Below, piece after piece: positions 1 to 9,731 of a DNA stretch of 64,000 nucleotides; the first letter of the stretch is position 1, and each line of letters starts with the position of its first letter. Both the position numbers and the translations under genes were made by a program. The stretch lies in contig RZZU01000014.1 in NCBI GenBank assembly GCA_009929735.1, positions 1 to 64,000 on the forward strand, in the 5' to 3' direction. The notes below the pieces were generated by a model. The model was not told the origin of the DNA. It did no database searches and worked only from the letters and a program-made list of their open reading frames with translations. The stretch is from Clostridia bacterium (GTDB lineage Bacteria; Bacillota; Clostridia; Lachnospirales; Anaerotignaceae).

Positions 1-31
1 TAATTTCCTCCTAATCTATGGACAATTATAG
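1..31 (-). promoter_or_regulatory. Start region of a minus-strand gene lying just left of the window
   Basis: On the minus strand an AGGAGG ribosome binding site (plus-strand CCTCCT at 7-12) is followed by six bases and then the window edge, so a start codon should lie just outside. A TATAAT box (plus-strand 25-30) sits upstream with no good -35. The gene itself is not visible. Confidence 0.5.
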
Positions 32-97
32 CGCAAAAATAGACCCCATAAAAGAAGCAGTTATTTTTTAACTGTCCATCTTATAGGGTCCATTTTA
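32..97. other. Long imperfect hairpin at the left edge
   Basis: The arms around 41-62 and 69-91 pair imperfectly around a run of T. The GACCCCAT and ATAGGGTCC ends are the best matched part. It lies just upstream of the putative minus-strand promoter. It could be the terminator of something entering from the right on the minus strand, or a regulatory dyad; no gene ends here. Confidence 0.35.
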
Positions 98-986
98 TTT
101 TACACCATGGTCTTTTTTTTATTGCCCCAATACAATACCCGCAAGTCCATATCATAAATCTAAAGGCTTTTATGCGCACCCTTCTATTCATGCACACTTC
201 TGAATTGTAGTTAACACAGCTATCACCACTTCTACTTTCATTTCGCACAATAGAAATCTTGCGTCACATTTCCACTCCTGCCTCTAAGTTTGCACAATCT
301 TATGATAAAAAGCAACTTAATTTTCCTTTTATTTTGCAAATTCATGTGCTGTTTCAAAAAAAAAATCCTGAAATTCATCATCACTTTTAAAAATTTGGGA
401 GCTTTATTTTTACTAGTTTAGGAAGCCTGTTTTTGGAGAAAAAAAACAAAAAAAATGTAGCTTTTTTCAGCGGAAGCACCATTGCGTGTATTTTTGACAA
501 GCATATCTGCAAATACAAAAAAATATGATGCTCCACAAGTCATTTTTGCAGAATTTAAAACAGTACTCTTAGTGGACACTTTTTTCTTTGATAAACGTAA
601 AGAGGAAGAAATGCAAAAAAAATAAATATTGACTATACCTTAACTAGATGCATTATATTTAAACTAGGTTATATAATATAAACAAAAAAAATGTCATTTA
701 ATCGAATAATTTATTTATGTTTATCGTTTTTTGCAAGTATATCATATGTCCGCGGAGGAATACTTGTAAATTTCTATAAAGTCAATCCTGCACACAGGAT
801 TGTTTGACGAATGTGGTCGGAATAACAAATCAGATTACCTTCGACTCATTTTCTATAAGGTTTTAAGTATTTGCAAGGCTCTCACCATGATGATGTCGGG
901 GATTCTCTCAACATTCATCGAAAAGCAATAATATATTATGTTTTTATGAACAGAATGAATTTATTGAATCTAAGGAGGTTAGGCTT
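98..986. other. Non-coding AT-rich region with a putative promoter for the permease
   Basis: No open frame here has coding character or a ribosome binding site. A sigma-A-like promoter is visible: TTGACT at 629-634, 17 bases, then ATTATA at 652-657. The ~330-nt leader behind it contains a short hairpin (CAATCCTG...CAGGATTG, about 784-803). I do not recognise a known riboswitch core in it. Confidence 0.4.
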
Positions 987-2426
987 ATGTCGAAAAACCA
1001 GCAACAAGAAGGTGCATTTAAGAAGGATTTACGTAAGATTGACATTTGGTCATTAGCATTAGGGGCAATTATCGGCTGGGGCTGTTTCGTTATGCCAGGA
1101 ACATCCTTTCTGCCAAAGGCAGGCCCGATTGGTTCTATTTTAGGATTAATGCTTGGCGCAGTAATTATGTGTATTATTTGTATCAGTTATGGATATATGA
1201 TTCGAAAATTCCCTCTCTCAGGCGGCGAATTCGTTTACGCTGACGCTGCTTTTGGTAAAAAACACGCTTTTATCTGTGGATGGTTCATCGTTTTGGCATA
1301 TTGGTCGCTGATTCCTTTGAACTCTACCGCATTGGCAATGATTTCCCGTTATATTTTACCGGGTTCCCCTTTGCAGATTGGTTATTTATACACCATTGCA
1401 GGCTGGGATGTATATCTTGGGGAAATTGCTTTAGCTTATGCCTTTATTATTGGTTTGGGTATTGTAAATATGCGTGGTGTCAAGAGTGCCGGCTGGTTCC
1501 AAACTTTAGTAGCAGTTGCATTGTTTGGTGCAGTAATGTTTGCTTTAATCGCAGTGTTGTTGACAAAACCTGATTTTAACAATTTAAAGCCTTTCTTTTT
1601 GGAAGGGCAACCAAAGTTTTCGTCTATTCTGGCAGTACTCGCCTTTGCGCCATATTGTTTCGTAGGCTTTGACTGTATTCCACAGGCTGCCGAAGAATAT
1701 AGCTTTTCCCATAAGGCAGCGTTGGGCTTAATGGTTGGTGCAATTTTGGTTGGTGGCATTATTTATGCATCAGTTGTCTTTATTACATCAGTTGTAAATC
1801 CTTGGGCACCTATGTTGGCTTCAAACCCTGACTGGGCAACTGGCGAAATGGTTATGAAATCGATTGGTTATATTGGTGTTTTCTTAATCGGTATTGCAAT
1901 GCTTTGTGCAGTTGTTTCCGGTATGAACGGTTTCTATATTGCCTCCAGCCGTCTGCTGTACTCCATGGCTTACGCTGACGCATTACCTCAAAAATTTGCA
2001 CATTTGACACCACAAGGCACACCTAAGAACAGTATCCTCTTCATGATGCTTCTGGCCTTGATTGCACCTTGGTTTGGCCGTCAGGTATTAGCTTGGATTG
2101 TTGACATGACTTGTGTTGGCGCAGCTATGGGCTTTACATATACCTGTTCATCTGCAGCAAAGATTGCAAAAAGAGATGGCGATAAAGGTCAAATGTGGAT
2201 TAGCATCTTAGGTATTGCAGTATCCTGTATCTTCTTAATTATTACTTTCATCCCAGGTATGCCAGGTTTCTTATCCAAACCTTCTTTTATTATCTTAGGC
2301 ATCTGGTCAGTTATTGGGATTGTTTTCTACATGTCAATTAAGAACCGCTATATTAAAGGCAGATGGGAAGGTATTTCTGTAGAACAGATCCTATATACAA
2401 AGATGAAGGAAGACGGAAAAATCTAA
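987..2426 (+). CDS. APC-superfamily amino-acid permease
   Basis: This 479-residue integral membrane protein belongs by appearance to the amino acid-polyamine-organocation (APC) family, whose members import amino acids or exchange them for metabolites. The N-terminal stretch ending in GAIIGWGCFVMPGT (about residues 28-41) is the unwound first helix that binds the substrate backbone. About 12 hydrophobic segments follow, and the length is normal for the family. The start is set by a TAAGGAGG ribosome binding site eight bases upstream. The gene is monocistronic: a long leader precedes it and a hairpin terminator follows. The substrate cannot be assigned from sequence; an amino acid or polyamine is most likely. 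Confidence 0.85.
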   Translation: MSKNQQQEGAFKKDLRKIDIWSLALGAIIGWGCFVMPGTSFLPKAGPIGSILGLMLGAVIMCIICISYGYMIRKFPLSGGEFVYADAAFGKKHAFICGWFIVLAYWSLIPLNSTALAMISRYILPGSPLQIGYLYTIAGWDVYLGEIALAYAFIIGLGIVNMRGVKSAGWFQTLVAVALFGAVMFALIAVLLTKPDFNNLKPFFLEGQPKFSSILAVLAFAPYCFVGFDCIPQAAEEYSFSHKAALGLMVGAILVGGIIYASVVFITSVVNPWAPMLASNPDWATGEMVMKSIGYIGVFLIGIAMLCAVVSGMNGFYIASSRLLYSMAYADALPQKFAHLTPQGTPKNSILFMMLLALIAPWFGRQVLAWIVDMTCVGAAMGFTYTCSSAAKIAKRDGDKGQMWISILGIAVSCIFLIITFIPGMPGFLSKPSFIILGIWSVIGIVFYMSIKNRYIKGRWEGISVEQILYTKMKEDGKI

Positions 2427-2475
2427 CTTCCCCATTTCACTTAAAATGTGTACATTTAATCTCTAATCCCTCATG

Positions 2476-2508
2476 AATGCCATCCTCTTTAGGATGGCAT
2501 TTTCATTT
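2476..2508 (+). terminator. Rho-independent terminator of the APC permease gene
   Basis: A perfect 11-bp stem (AATGCCATCCT/AGGATGGCATT) with a four-base loop is followed by a T-rich tail, 50 bases after the permease stop codon. Confidence 0.9.
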
Positions 2509-2553
2509 TGTAAAACAACCATAAAAAATATTCCTTTCGGACAAAACACATAT

Positions 2554-2586
2554 AAAAAGACACATGAATATTCATGTGCCCTTTTT
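2554..2586. terminator. Bidirectional terminator between the permease and the ccdA-tlpA gene
   Basis: The stem GACACATGAAT/ATTCATGTGCC is flanked by A5 on the left and T5 on the right. It can end the minus-strand redox gene, which stops at 2604, and any read-through from the left. Confidence 0.8.
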
Positions 2587-2603
2587 GTATATGTTAACTT
2601 TTA

Positions 2604-3869
2604 TTATTCTGCCTCGCCGGTCTGAGAATTCTTTTTCGTGCTTTCTTTGGTTTCTTCAATAATGCTATTCATCATTTCCTTATCCAGTGCACTTACAACA
2701 TATCCATAAACCGCCCCATTCTCATCAATCATAAAGGTTGTGGGGAATGCACTGATACCATATTGCTGGAAAACTTCCTGGCTTTCATCCATGACCACGG
2801 GGAACGTGTAACTGTTTTCTTCCAAAAATGCAGTGATTTCTTCTTCACTCTTTTCATTGCCAAGATTGGGGGCTGCCACACCAAGAATAATAACATCCTC
2901 CTGATTGCCACCATACTCTTCATAAATTTCCTGAATACGGGGCATTTCTCCACGGCAAGGCGGGCACCATGTTGCCCAAAAATTGAGGAAAACCGTTTTC
3001 CCTTTATATTCTGAAAGCGTATGAATGTTGCCAAATTGATCCTTTAATTCAAAATCAGGAGCCAAAATAATTGCAGGTTCTTCAGCAGCAGGCTCTGTAG
3101 TCGTATCAGGAGAACTATTTTCTTCAACTACAGTTGTATCTGCATTACCAGATAAATAACTTGTAAAGCCATTCATGTATCCGGTAAAAGTCATGACACC
3201 CATTACAATCATCAGCAATGCACCTATTTTCACGCTATAGCGCACCATAGACTGATGCTGTTTGAAAAAGCTTAATATGCTGCGGGTAAAAAGCCCTGCC
3301 GCCAAAAAAGGTAAAATAAACCCGACGGTAAACACCCCAATGAGGGCAAACCCCGCCCCTGAAGAGCCAGATGCTGCCATTAGCAAAACACTGCCTAACA
3401 CAGGGCCTACACATGGAGTCCATGCAAAGCTGAAGGTAAAGCCTAGCAGCAAAGCAGGCAAGGGGCCCATTGACCATCGATCCAGGCGTAAAGGAATTCT
3501 ATGTTCTTTTTCAAAGGCTTCTGAGCGGCCAAAAAAACCAAATTGATATAGCCCGAAGAAAAACATGATGATACCACTTATTTTTGCAAATAGAATACGG
3601 TTTTTGCTGAAAAACTGCCCCAGAGAAGTAACTCCAAGCCCTAGTGCAAAAAAGGCAAAGCTAACCCCCAAAGCAAAGAAAATCGTATTTACCACAACTT
3701 GCTTTCGGGGGTACTCTATCGTTCCATCCGCTGCAACCGATTTTGCACCACCGGCTAAATAGCTGATATAAAGCGGGACCAGGGGCAAAATGCAGGGGGA
3801 GAAAAAACTAATCAACCCTTGGAGAAATACAGTAAGAACAGGAATGCTTGTTTCTGCCATAAAACCCAT
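2604..3869 (-). CDS. CcdA-TlpA fusion: membrane thiol-disulfide transporter with thioredoxin-like domain
   Basis: The first ~240 residues form a CcdA/DsbD-beta-type membrane domain that moves reducing equivalents across the membrane. Its two cysteines are in SPCILPLVP (Cys26) and in AWTPCVGP. A low-complexity acidic linker (about residues 240-265) leads into a TlpA/ResA-like thioredoxin domain with the active site WCPPC. Having both on one chain suggests electrons pass from a cytoplasmic thioredoxin directly to an extracellular thioredoxin fold. The start at 3869 has an AAAGGAG site seven bases upstream, and a second ATG three codons in is less well placed. It is transcribed alone. A role in reducing extracytoplasmic disulfides or in oxidative defence is inferred. 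Confidence 0.85.
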   Translation of the reverse strand: MGFMAETSIPVLTVFLQGLISFFSPCILPLVPLYISYLAGGAKSVAADGTIEYPRKQVVVNTIFFALGVSFAFFALGLGVTSLGQFFSKNRILFAKISGIIMFFFGLYQFGFFGRSEAFEKEHRIPLRLDRWSMGPLPALLLGFTFSFAWTPCVGPVLGSVLLMAASGSSGAGFALIGVFTVGFILPFLAAGLFTRSILSFFKQHQSMVRYSVKIGALLMIVMGVMTFTGYMNGFTSYLSGNADTTVVEENSSPDTTTEPAAEEPAIILAPDFELKDQFGNIHTLSEYKGKTVFLNFWATWCPPCRGEMPRIQEIYEEYGGNQEDVIILGVAAPNLGNEKSEEEITAFLEENSYTFPVVMDESQEVFQQYGISAFPTTFMIDENGAVYGYVVSALDKEMMNSIIEETKESTKKNSQTGEAE

Positions 3870-4000
3870 AAGACAGCTCCTTTCATAGGAATATACTGGT
3901 CTTTAATATACTTTGAAAGGAATTGATTGTAAAGTGATTTAATCACTATTTCATACTACAAAGATTGGATATACAAAACAACGGGCTACCTCGATTTAAA

Positions 4001-4038
4001 ATAAAAGAGAGGCATCCGCAAAAAATACGGATACCTCT
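4001..4038 (-). terminator. Rho-independent terminator of ileS
   Basis: An 11-bp stem (AGAGGTATCCG/CGGATGCCTCT on the minus strand) is followed by a TTTTAT tail, about 65 bases beyond the ileS stop. Confidence 0.85.
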
Positions 4039-4101
4039 AAAATATTAAATAACGAAAGCAGCCACGGCTATTCGCAGCACACGGTGCTTACAAAACGTTC
4101 C

Positions 4102-7100
4102 TTATACTCTGGCAACGCCTAAAGTTACAGTTTCGCCGTTGATATTCCATTCCTTGGAAAGCTCGCCGCCTTCGCCCAAAACAACCTCTTCTGCCAAAAC
4201 GTCAGCAGAAATATCGTTGTTCTTTAAGGTTTCAGCAATTTTTGCATTGCCGGTATGGAATACACGAATACGGTCGGTAACATTAAAGTCTGCCTCTTTA
4301 CGCATTGTCTGAATCTTGCTTACGATTTCACGAACAAAGCCTTCCTCCAGCAATTCGGGTGTTAAGTTTGTATCCAAAACAACCGTCAGGTTATGATCAC
4401 CGCTAGCAACAAAACCGTCTTTTTCGGAGGTATCTACCAAAACATCATCCATTTCCAACACAACTTCTTCACCTTCAATGGTAAGGGACGCTTTCCCCTC
4501 CCCACGCAATGTTGCCATAAAGGCTGCGCCATCCACTTCTTTCAAAGCGGATCCGATTGCAGGCACCAGCTTACCATATTTTTTACCCAAGGTTCTCAGC
4601 TGAGGCTTGAAGGTGTAGGCTGTGAATTCTTCCACGGTATCCGTAAAGGTCAATGCTTTTACATTCAGCTCTTCTGTGATAATATTGCGGTAAAGCTCAG
4701 GCAATTCCTTTTCGGCCTTCACATACATCATTGCCAAAGGCTGACGGTTTTTCATGTTTGCCGCATTTCTTGCCGCACGGCCTTCCACAACAACCTTTAA
4801 TACGAAGTCCATGTTTGCTTCCAATTCAGCGTCAACCCATTCTGCGTGGTATTCGGGCCAATCGCAAAGGTGAATACTTTCAGGAGCGGCAGGGTTCGCT
4901 TTCTTTACAAGGTTGCTATAAATTTCCTCGGTAATAAAAGGTGTGAATGGTGCAGCAAGTCTGCACATGGTTTCCAAAACAGTGTACAAAGTCATGTAAG
5001 CATTGATTTTATCCTGCTCCATGCCTTCCGCCCAGAAACGTTCACGGCTTCTTCTTACATACCAGTTGGAAAGGTCATCGACAAATTCCGCCATGGCTCT
5101 TGCAGGCTCAGTCAGCTTATAGCCTTCCAAGCATTCGTCTACATATTTATTCAAGGTTTGCAGCTTAGACAAAATCCACTGATCCATAGGAGGAAGCTTG
5201 TCATACTCCAGCTGATACTGGGTAGGGTTAAACGAGTCAATATTTGCATAGAGAATATAGAAAGCATAGGTATTCCAAAGCGTACCCATGAATTTTCTCT
5301 GCATTTCGCTTACCGCTTCATCATAATAGCGGCTAGGCAACCAAGGTGCACTGTTTGCAAAGAAATACCAACGAACAGCATCGGCACCCTGCTTATTTAA
5401 AGCTTCCCAAGGATTTACAACGTTACCCTTGTGCTTGCTCATTTTCTGACCGTTCTTATCCTGAACGTGACCAAGCACGATGCAATTTTTAAATGGTGCG
5501 CAGTCAAAAAGCAGTGTGCTTACTGCCAGCAAGGTATAGAACCAGCCACGGGTTTGGTCAACCGCCTCACTGATGAAGTCAGCAGGGAAATTTTCATCAA
5601 AGATTTCTTTATTTTCAAATGGATAGTGCCACTGAGCAAAGGGCATTGCACCACTATCGAACCAACAGTCGATTACTTCGGAAACACGGGTCATCGGTTT
5701 GCCGCATTCAGGGCAGGTGATGTGTACCGCATCAATAAAGGGCTTATGCAGCTCGATATTTTCGGGGCAATCGGGGGACATTTCCTTCAATTCAGCAATA
5801 CTGCCAATGGTATGTCTATGACCGCATTCGCATTCCCAGATTGGCAGCGGCGTACCCCAGTAACGTTCACGGGACAGGCCCCAATCGATTACGTTTTCGA
5901 GGAAGTTGCCAAAACGGCCTTCCTTGATATTATCAGGATACCAGTTGATGGTACGGTTATTTGCCACCAATTGATCCTTTAACGCTGTCATTTTGATAAA
6001 CCATGTGCTTCTTGCATAATAAATCAGCGGTGTATCACATCTCCAGCAGAAAGGATAGTTATGTTCAAACGGAATTGCCGCAAACAGAGAACCATCTGTC
6101 CCCATTAGTTCAATTACCTTTGCATCCGCATCCTTAACAAACAAGCCTGCCAAAGGACCTGTTTCAGCTGTCATAAGTCCCTGACTGTCAACATACTGAC
6201 GGAAAGGTACATTATATTTCTGACAAACACGTGCATCATCCTCACCGAAGGCACCTGCGGAGTGAACAACGCCGGTACCATCTGATAAAGTAACATAAGG
6301 ATCGCAGGTTACAATAAACGCCTTGGGATCATTTTCCAAGAAACTGAACAAAGGCTCATAACGCATATATTCCAAATCCTTGCCCTTCATTGTATCCAGA
6401 ACTTCATAGCTGCCTTCGCCTAAAACGGTGTCTAACAAAGCTTCTGCCAAAATGGCAACGTAATCCTGATATTTTACTCTTGCATAAGTTTCCTTCGCAT
6501 TCACGGTCAATGCCACGTTAGAGGGCAATGTCCAAGGGGTTGTTGTCCAAGCCAAGAAGTATTCGTTTTCCTTGCCTTCCACCTTGAATTTCGCAATGAC
6601 AGACATTTCCTTTACGTCTTTATAGCCCTGTGCAACCTCGTGGGAAGAAAGAGCCGTTCCGCAACGGGGGCAGTAAGGAACAACCTTATGACCTTTGTAA
6701 AGGAGGTCTTTGTCCCAGATTTGCTTTAACGCCCACCATTCGGATTCGATATAATCGTTATGGTATGTTACATAAGGGTGATCCATGTCTGCCCAGAAGC
6801 CTACACGGTCACTCATGGAACGCCATTCTTTTTCGTATGTCCAAACACTTTCCTTACATTTGCCGATGAAAGGTTCCACACCGTATTGCTCGATTTGGGG
6901 CTTGCCATCCAGTCCCAATGCCTTTTCTACTTCCAACTCGACAGGCAGACCGTGGGTATCCCAACCTGCTTTTCTCAAAACCTTGTAGCCTTTCATGGTT
7001 TTGTAGCGAGGAACCAAATCTTTTACGGCTCTTGTGATGATATGTCCGATGTGAGGCTTGCCGTTTGCAGTTGGAGGGCCATCATAAAAGGTGAAGATGG

Positions 7101-7215
7101 GAGCACCCTCTCTAGCTTCAATACTCTTTCCAAAAATATCATTATCTTTCCAAAATTTTTCTACCTGAACTTCTCTTTCGACGAAGTTCAGATTGGTTGG
7201 CACTTTGTCATACAT
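4102..7215 (-). CDS. ileS: Isoleucyl-tRNA synthetase, long (type 2, eukaryote-like) form
   Basis: It charges tRNA-Ile with isoleucine in the cytoplasm. The class I signatures are present: HIGH as PHIGHI (His55-His58) and KMSKS as KMSKH (residues 591-595). The CP1 editing domain lies between them and contains WTTTPWTLPSN near residue 223. Several CxxC pairs (182/185, 501/504) may bind zinc. At 1037 residues, with the PTANGKPHIGH signature, it resembles the IleS2 branch rather than the ~930-residue type 1 enzyme; in that branch mupirocin resistance is common, though not demonstrated here. The gene sits alone behind a T-box leader and a strong promoter, with its own terminator. Confidence 0.97.
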   Translation of the reverse strand: MYDKVPTNLNFVEREVQVEKFWKDNDIFGKSIEAREGAPIFTFYDGPPTANGKPHIGHIITRAVKDLVPRYKTMKGYKVLRKAGWDTHGLPVELEVEKALGLDGKPQIEQYGVEPFIGKCKESVWTYEKEWRSMSDRVGFWADMDHPYVTYHNDYIESEWWALKQIWDKDLLYKGHKVVPYCPRCGTALSSHEVAQGYKDVKEMSVIAKFKVEGKENEYFLAWTTTPWTLPSNVALTVNAKETYARVKYQDYVAILAEALLDTVLGEGSYEVLDTMKGKDLEYMRYEPLFSFLENDPKAFIVTCDPYVTLSDGTGVVHSAGAFGEDDARVCQKYNVPFRQYVDSQGLMTAETGPLAGLFVKDADAKVIELMGTDGSLFAAIPFEHNYPFCWRCDTPLIYYARSTWFIKMTALKDQLVANNRTINWYPDNIKEGRFGNFLENVIDWGLSRERYWGTPLPIWECECGHRHTIGSIAELKEMSPDCPENIELHKPFIDAVHITCPECGKPMTRVSEVIDCWFDSGAMPFAQWHYPFENKEIFDENFPADFISEAVDQTRGWFYTLLAVSTLLFDCAPFKNCIVLGHVQDKNGQKMSKHKGNVVNPWEALNKQGADAVRWYFFANSAPWLPSRYYDEAVSEMQRKFMGTLWNTYAFYILYANIDSFNPTQYQLEYDKLPPMDQWILSKLQTLNKYVDECLEGYKLTEPARAMAEFVDDLSNWYVRRSRERFWAEGMEQDKINAYMTLYTVLETMCRLAAPFTPFITEEIYSNLVKKANPAAPESIHLCDWPEYHAEWVDAELEANMDFVLKVVVEGRAARNAANMKNRQPLAMMYVKAEKELPELYRNIITEELNVKALTFTDTVEEFTAYTFKPQLRTLGKKYGKLVPAIGSALKEVDGAAFMATLRGEGKASLTIEGEEVVLEMDDVLVDTSEKDGFVASGDHNLTVVLDTNLTPELLEEGFVREIVSKIQTMRKEADFNVTDRIRVFHTGNAKIAETLKNNDISADVLAEEVVLGEGGELSKEWNINGETVTLGVARV

Positions 7216-7399
7216 ACAAATTCCTCCTTGTTTACACTTATAAAAGCATTGTTTTCTAAAATTAAGGCGGTGGCCTCTTCATAAAGAACAAAATACATAT
7301 ACCCTTCAATTTTTGACTGGTTTCGATTGGTCCATTCATTTATGATGAAAAATCAGGAAAAGTATTTTTAAATTTTTTATGTATTCCATTTCCGCTAAA

Positions 7400-7672
7400 C
7401 AAAAAAAGACCCATTCATCCAACACAGGACGAAGGGTTCGCGGTACCACCTGATTTGATGGCAAATTGCCATCCACTCTAAGCATCACTATTATGATGCC
7501 GACCCTTAACGCGGGCTAACGACAGCGCCTACTTGGCTTAACACCGTTTGGACTGCCACTCCGGAGTGATTTTCTATATTTTCTATGATGACGGGTTTTC
7601 ACCAAGCCCCGATTCTCTGGAATCATAACGAAAATATATACTGTCTCCTTCATTGTGTTTTTTCTTTATACG
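7400..7672 (-). promoter_or_regulatory. T-box leader of ileS
   Basis: On the minus strand the T-box core GGTGGTACCGCG (complement of 7439-7450) is followed by a terminator stem and T7 tail (complement of 7400-7437). About 220 bases of structured leader precede it, including a GGGCTTGGTGAAAACCC-type hairpin. This is the classical arrangement in which uncharged tRNA pairs with the leader and stabilises the antiterminator. Since the gene encodes IleRS the expected specifier is an Ile codon; I could not place the specifier loop with certainty. About 185 bases separate the terminator from the start codon. Confidence 0.93.
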
Positions 7673-7677
7673 TTAGC

Positions 7678-7706
7678 ATTATACATTGTGCCTAAAAAGA
7701 AGTAAA
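7678..7706 (-). promoter_or_regulatory. Sigma-A-type promoter of the T-box-ileS transcript
   Basis: On the minus strand TTTACT (complement of 7701-7706), a 17-base spacer and a perfect TATAAT (complement of 7678-7683) lie just upstream of the T-box leader. Confidence 0.8.
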
Positions 7707-7927
7707 GAGTTTTTTGCAGTTTTTTTTTGTTTTTTGCAAGTATGTTGTGTACATGAGCACAGTATACAAATTTCCTGTTTAAAATTAGGAAAATAGGTTG
7801 ATAAAGTAATGATAAGTGTCATGCAGCTTGCAGATTTTTCTCTGATTTCTTATAGGGAAGAAGTTCTCCGTTTCAATATTTAAGAGGAAAATTATGTTTC
7901 ACAAAACAAACAAGAATGTGGAAAAAT

Positions 7928-7956
7928 TTGCTTTATTACTTTCATTTGTGTATAAT
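7928..7956 (+). promoter_or_regulatory. Sigma-A-type promoter of the nicotinate phosphoribosyltransferase gene
   Basis: TTGCTT, a 17-base spacer and TATAAT lie 58 bases before the start codon. The short leader carries a CCTGCCGTCAGG mini-hairpin before an AAAGGAG ribosome binding site. The bases between this promoter and the divergent ileS promoter hold nothing I recognise. Confidence 0.8.
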
Positions 7957-8013
7957 TAAGTTGTTTCGTTAATCGTTCCTGCCGTCAGGAGAAAATAAAG
8001 GAGAAAATCAGCT

Positions 8014-9471
8014 ATGAAAGGACGAGAACTGGCACTGTTAACTGACCTGTACGAATTAACAATGATGCAGGGTTATTTTAAAACAGGGGCCTATCAAAAA
8101 AAAGTAGTGTTTGATCTTTATTACAGAAAGAACCCCAGTGGAAATGGGTATGCCGTTACCGCAGGGTTGGAGCAGGCCATTGAGTATATTAGTGGGTTGC
8201 AATTTACAAAAGATGACATTAGTTATTTGACGAGTCTAAACATTTTTACTGAAGACTTTATTGATTTTTTAAAAGATTTCCGATTTTCGGGGGAAATATA
8301 TGCAATTCCGGAAGGAACGGTTGTATTTCCGCATGAGCCATTATTGCGGGTAAAGGCACCTATTATTGAGGCGCAGTTACTTGAAACCGCACTGCTGAAT
8401 ATCATTAACCACCAAAGCTTGATTGCAACAAAGGCTTCTCGTGTTGTTTGGGCAGCACAGGGAGATCCTGTTATGGAATTTGGCTTGCGGCGTGCACAAG
8501 GGCCTGATGCAGGTACTCTAGGCGCAAGGGCCGCAGTGATTGGCGGCTGCTGTGGTACCAGCAACGTGTTAACAGGCAAGCTGTTTGACGTTCCTGTAAA
8601 AGGCACACACGCACACAGCTGGGTTATGAGCTTCCCTAATGAAATCACGGCTTTTCGTGAGTATGCAAGATTATTCCCCGATAACTGCTTGTTATTGGTA
8701 GACACTTACAATACCTTAAAAAGCGGCGTTCCCAATGCAATTAAGGTTTTTCAGGAAATGAAAGCAGCAGGGAACTTAACCGGAAAATACGGGATCCGCT
8801 TGGACAGCGGAGATTTGGCGTATCTTTCAAAATGTTCAAAGGTCATGCTGGAGGAGGCCGGCTTTGGCAATGCAGTGATAAGTGCCTCCAGTGATTTAGA
8901 TGAAAACCTAATTGCCAGTTTAAAATCCCAGGGAGCAAAAATTAACCTTTGGGGTGTCGGGACAAAGCTGATCACCAGTGATGACTGTCCTGCCTTTGGC
9001 GGTGTGTACAAGCTTGCGGCTGAAGAAGATGAGGATGGAACATTTATTCCAAAAATCAAGCTGTCGAATAACCCAGGCAAGGTAACCAATCCAGGGATTA
9101 AAAAGGTTTTCCGCTTTTATGATAAAAAGACGGATAAAATCAAAGCTGACTTGATTGCCTTGGAGCATGAAACCATTGATGAAAATCAGAGCATAACCAT
9201 TTGTGACAGCAACGCAAAATGGCGTAATATGCAGTTACCTGCAGGCACATACTATGTAAAAGAGCTTTTGATTCCTATTTTCATCGATGGTAAATTGGTG
9301 TATGAATCACCAAAGACCATGGACATTCAGGCTTTCTGTAACAAAGAGAAAAACTCCCTTTGGGACGAGCATCTGCGATTAAATAATCCGCACATTGTAC
9401 CTGTTGATTTATCGGAAAAATTGACGCAATTGAAAAATCGTTTGATTGATGAGATGAGTTTAAATTCATAA
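8014..9471 (+). CDS. pncB: Nicotinate phosphoribosyltransferase
   Basis: It converts nicotinate and PRPP to nicotinate mononucleotide, the entry step of the Preiss-Handler salvage route to NAD. The N-terminal LALLTDLYELTMMQGYF is diagnostic of the family. The catalytic and substrate-binding stretch around EFGLRRAQGPD, the GTHAHSW segment (phosphohistidine region), and the later RLDSGDLAYLSK and WGVGTKLITS motifs are all in order. At 485 residues it matches the usual bacterial length. The start is supported by AAAGGAG at the right distance. The gene is monocistronic, between a clear promoter and a strong terminator. Confidence 0.96.
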   Translation: MKGRELALLTDLYELTMMQGYFKTGAYQKKVVFDLYYRKNPSGNGYAVTAGLEQAIEYISGLQFTKDDISYLTSLNIFTEDFIDFLKDFRFSGEIYAIPEGTVVFPHEPLLRVKAPIIEAQLLETALLNIINHQSLIATKASRVVWAAQGDPVMEFGLRRAQGPDAGTLGARAAVIGGCCGTSNVLTGKLFDVPVKGTHAHSWVMSFPNEITAFREYARLFPDNCLLLVDTYNTLKSGVPNAIKVFQEMKAAGNLTGKYGIRLDSGDLAYLSKCSKVMLEEAGFGNAVISASSDLDENLIASLKSQGAKINLWGVGTKLITSDDCPAFGGVYKLAAEEDEDGTFIPKIKLSNNPGKVTNPGIKKVFRFYDKKTDKIKADLIALEHETIDENQSITICDSNAKWRNMQLPAGTYYVKELLIPIFIDGKLVYESPKTMDIQAFCNKEKNSLWDEHLRLNNPHIVPVDLSEKLTQLKNRLIDEMSLNS

Positions 9472-9549
9472 TCAAATGGTATTTCTGAATGTCATTTAAG
9501 TGGAAATTCTTCGCTATAATCTGTATAAAAATCGATATTTTAATAGTCA

Positions 9550-9585
9550 AAAAGTCCTGCCTAAAATTAGGCAGGACTTTTTTTG
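9550..9585 (+). terminator. Rho-independent terminator of pncB
   Basis: A perfect stem AAAGTCCTGCCTAA/TTAGGCAGGACTTT ends in T7, 80 bases after the stop codon. Confidence 0.93.
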
Positions 9586-9731
9586 CTGTAGCCACAGTCT
9601 TTTTTAAGTAACACAATGGCTTGAGAAACAAAGTGCCTCCCAAACGGAATCCGCAGGATAGGCTTTGCCCATCCGAGGAAAATCGCTTTTGTTCCCATTT
9701 CCCTATTGCCGTTATTGAAAAACCGTTTACA

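Noticed and set aside
871..1056. 61-codon frame overlapping the permease start
   Set aside because: Out of frame with the permease, no ribosome binding site, and composition unlike the neighbours. A leader peptide is not supported.
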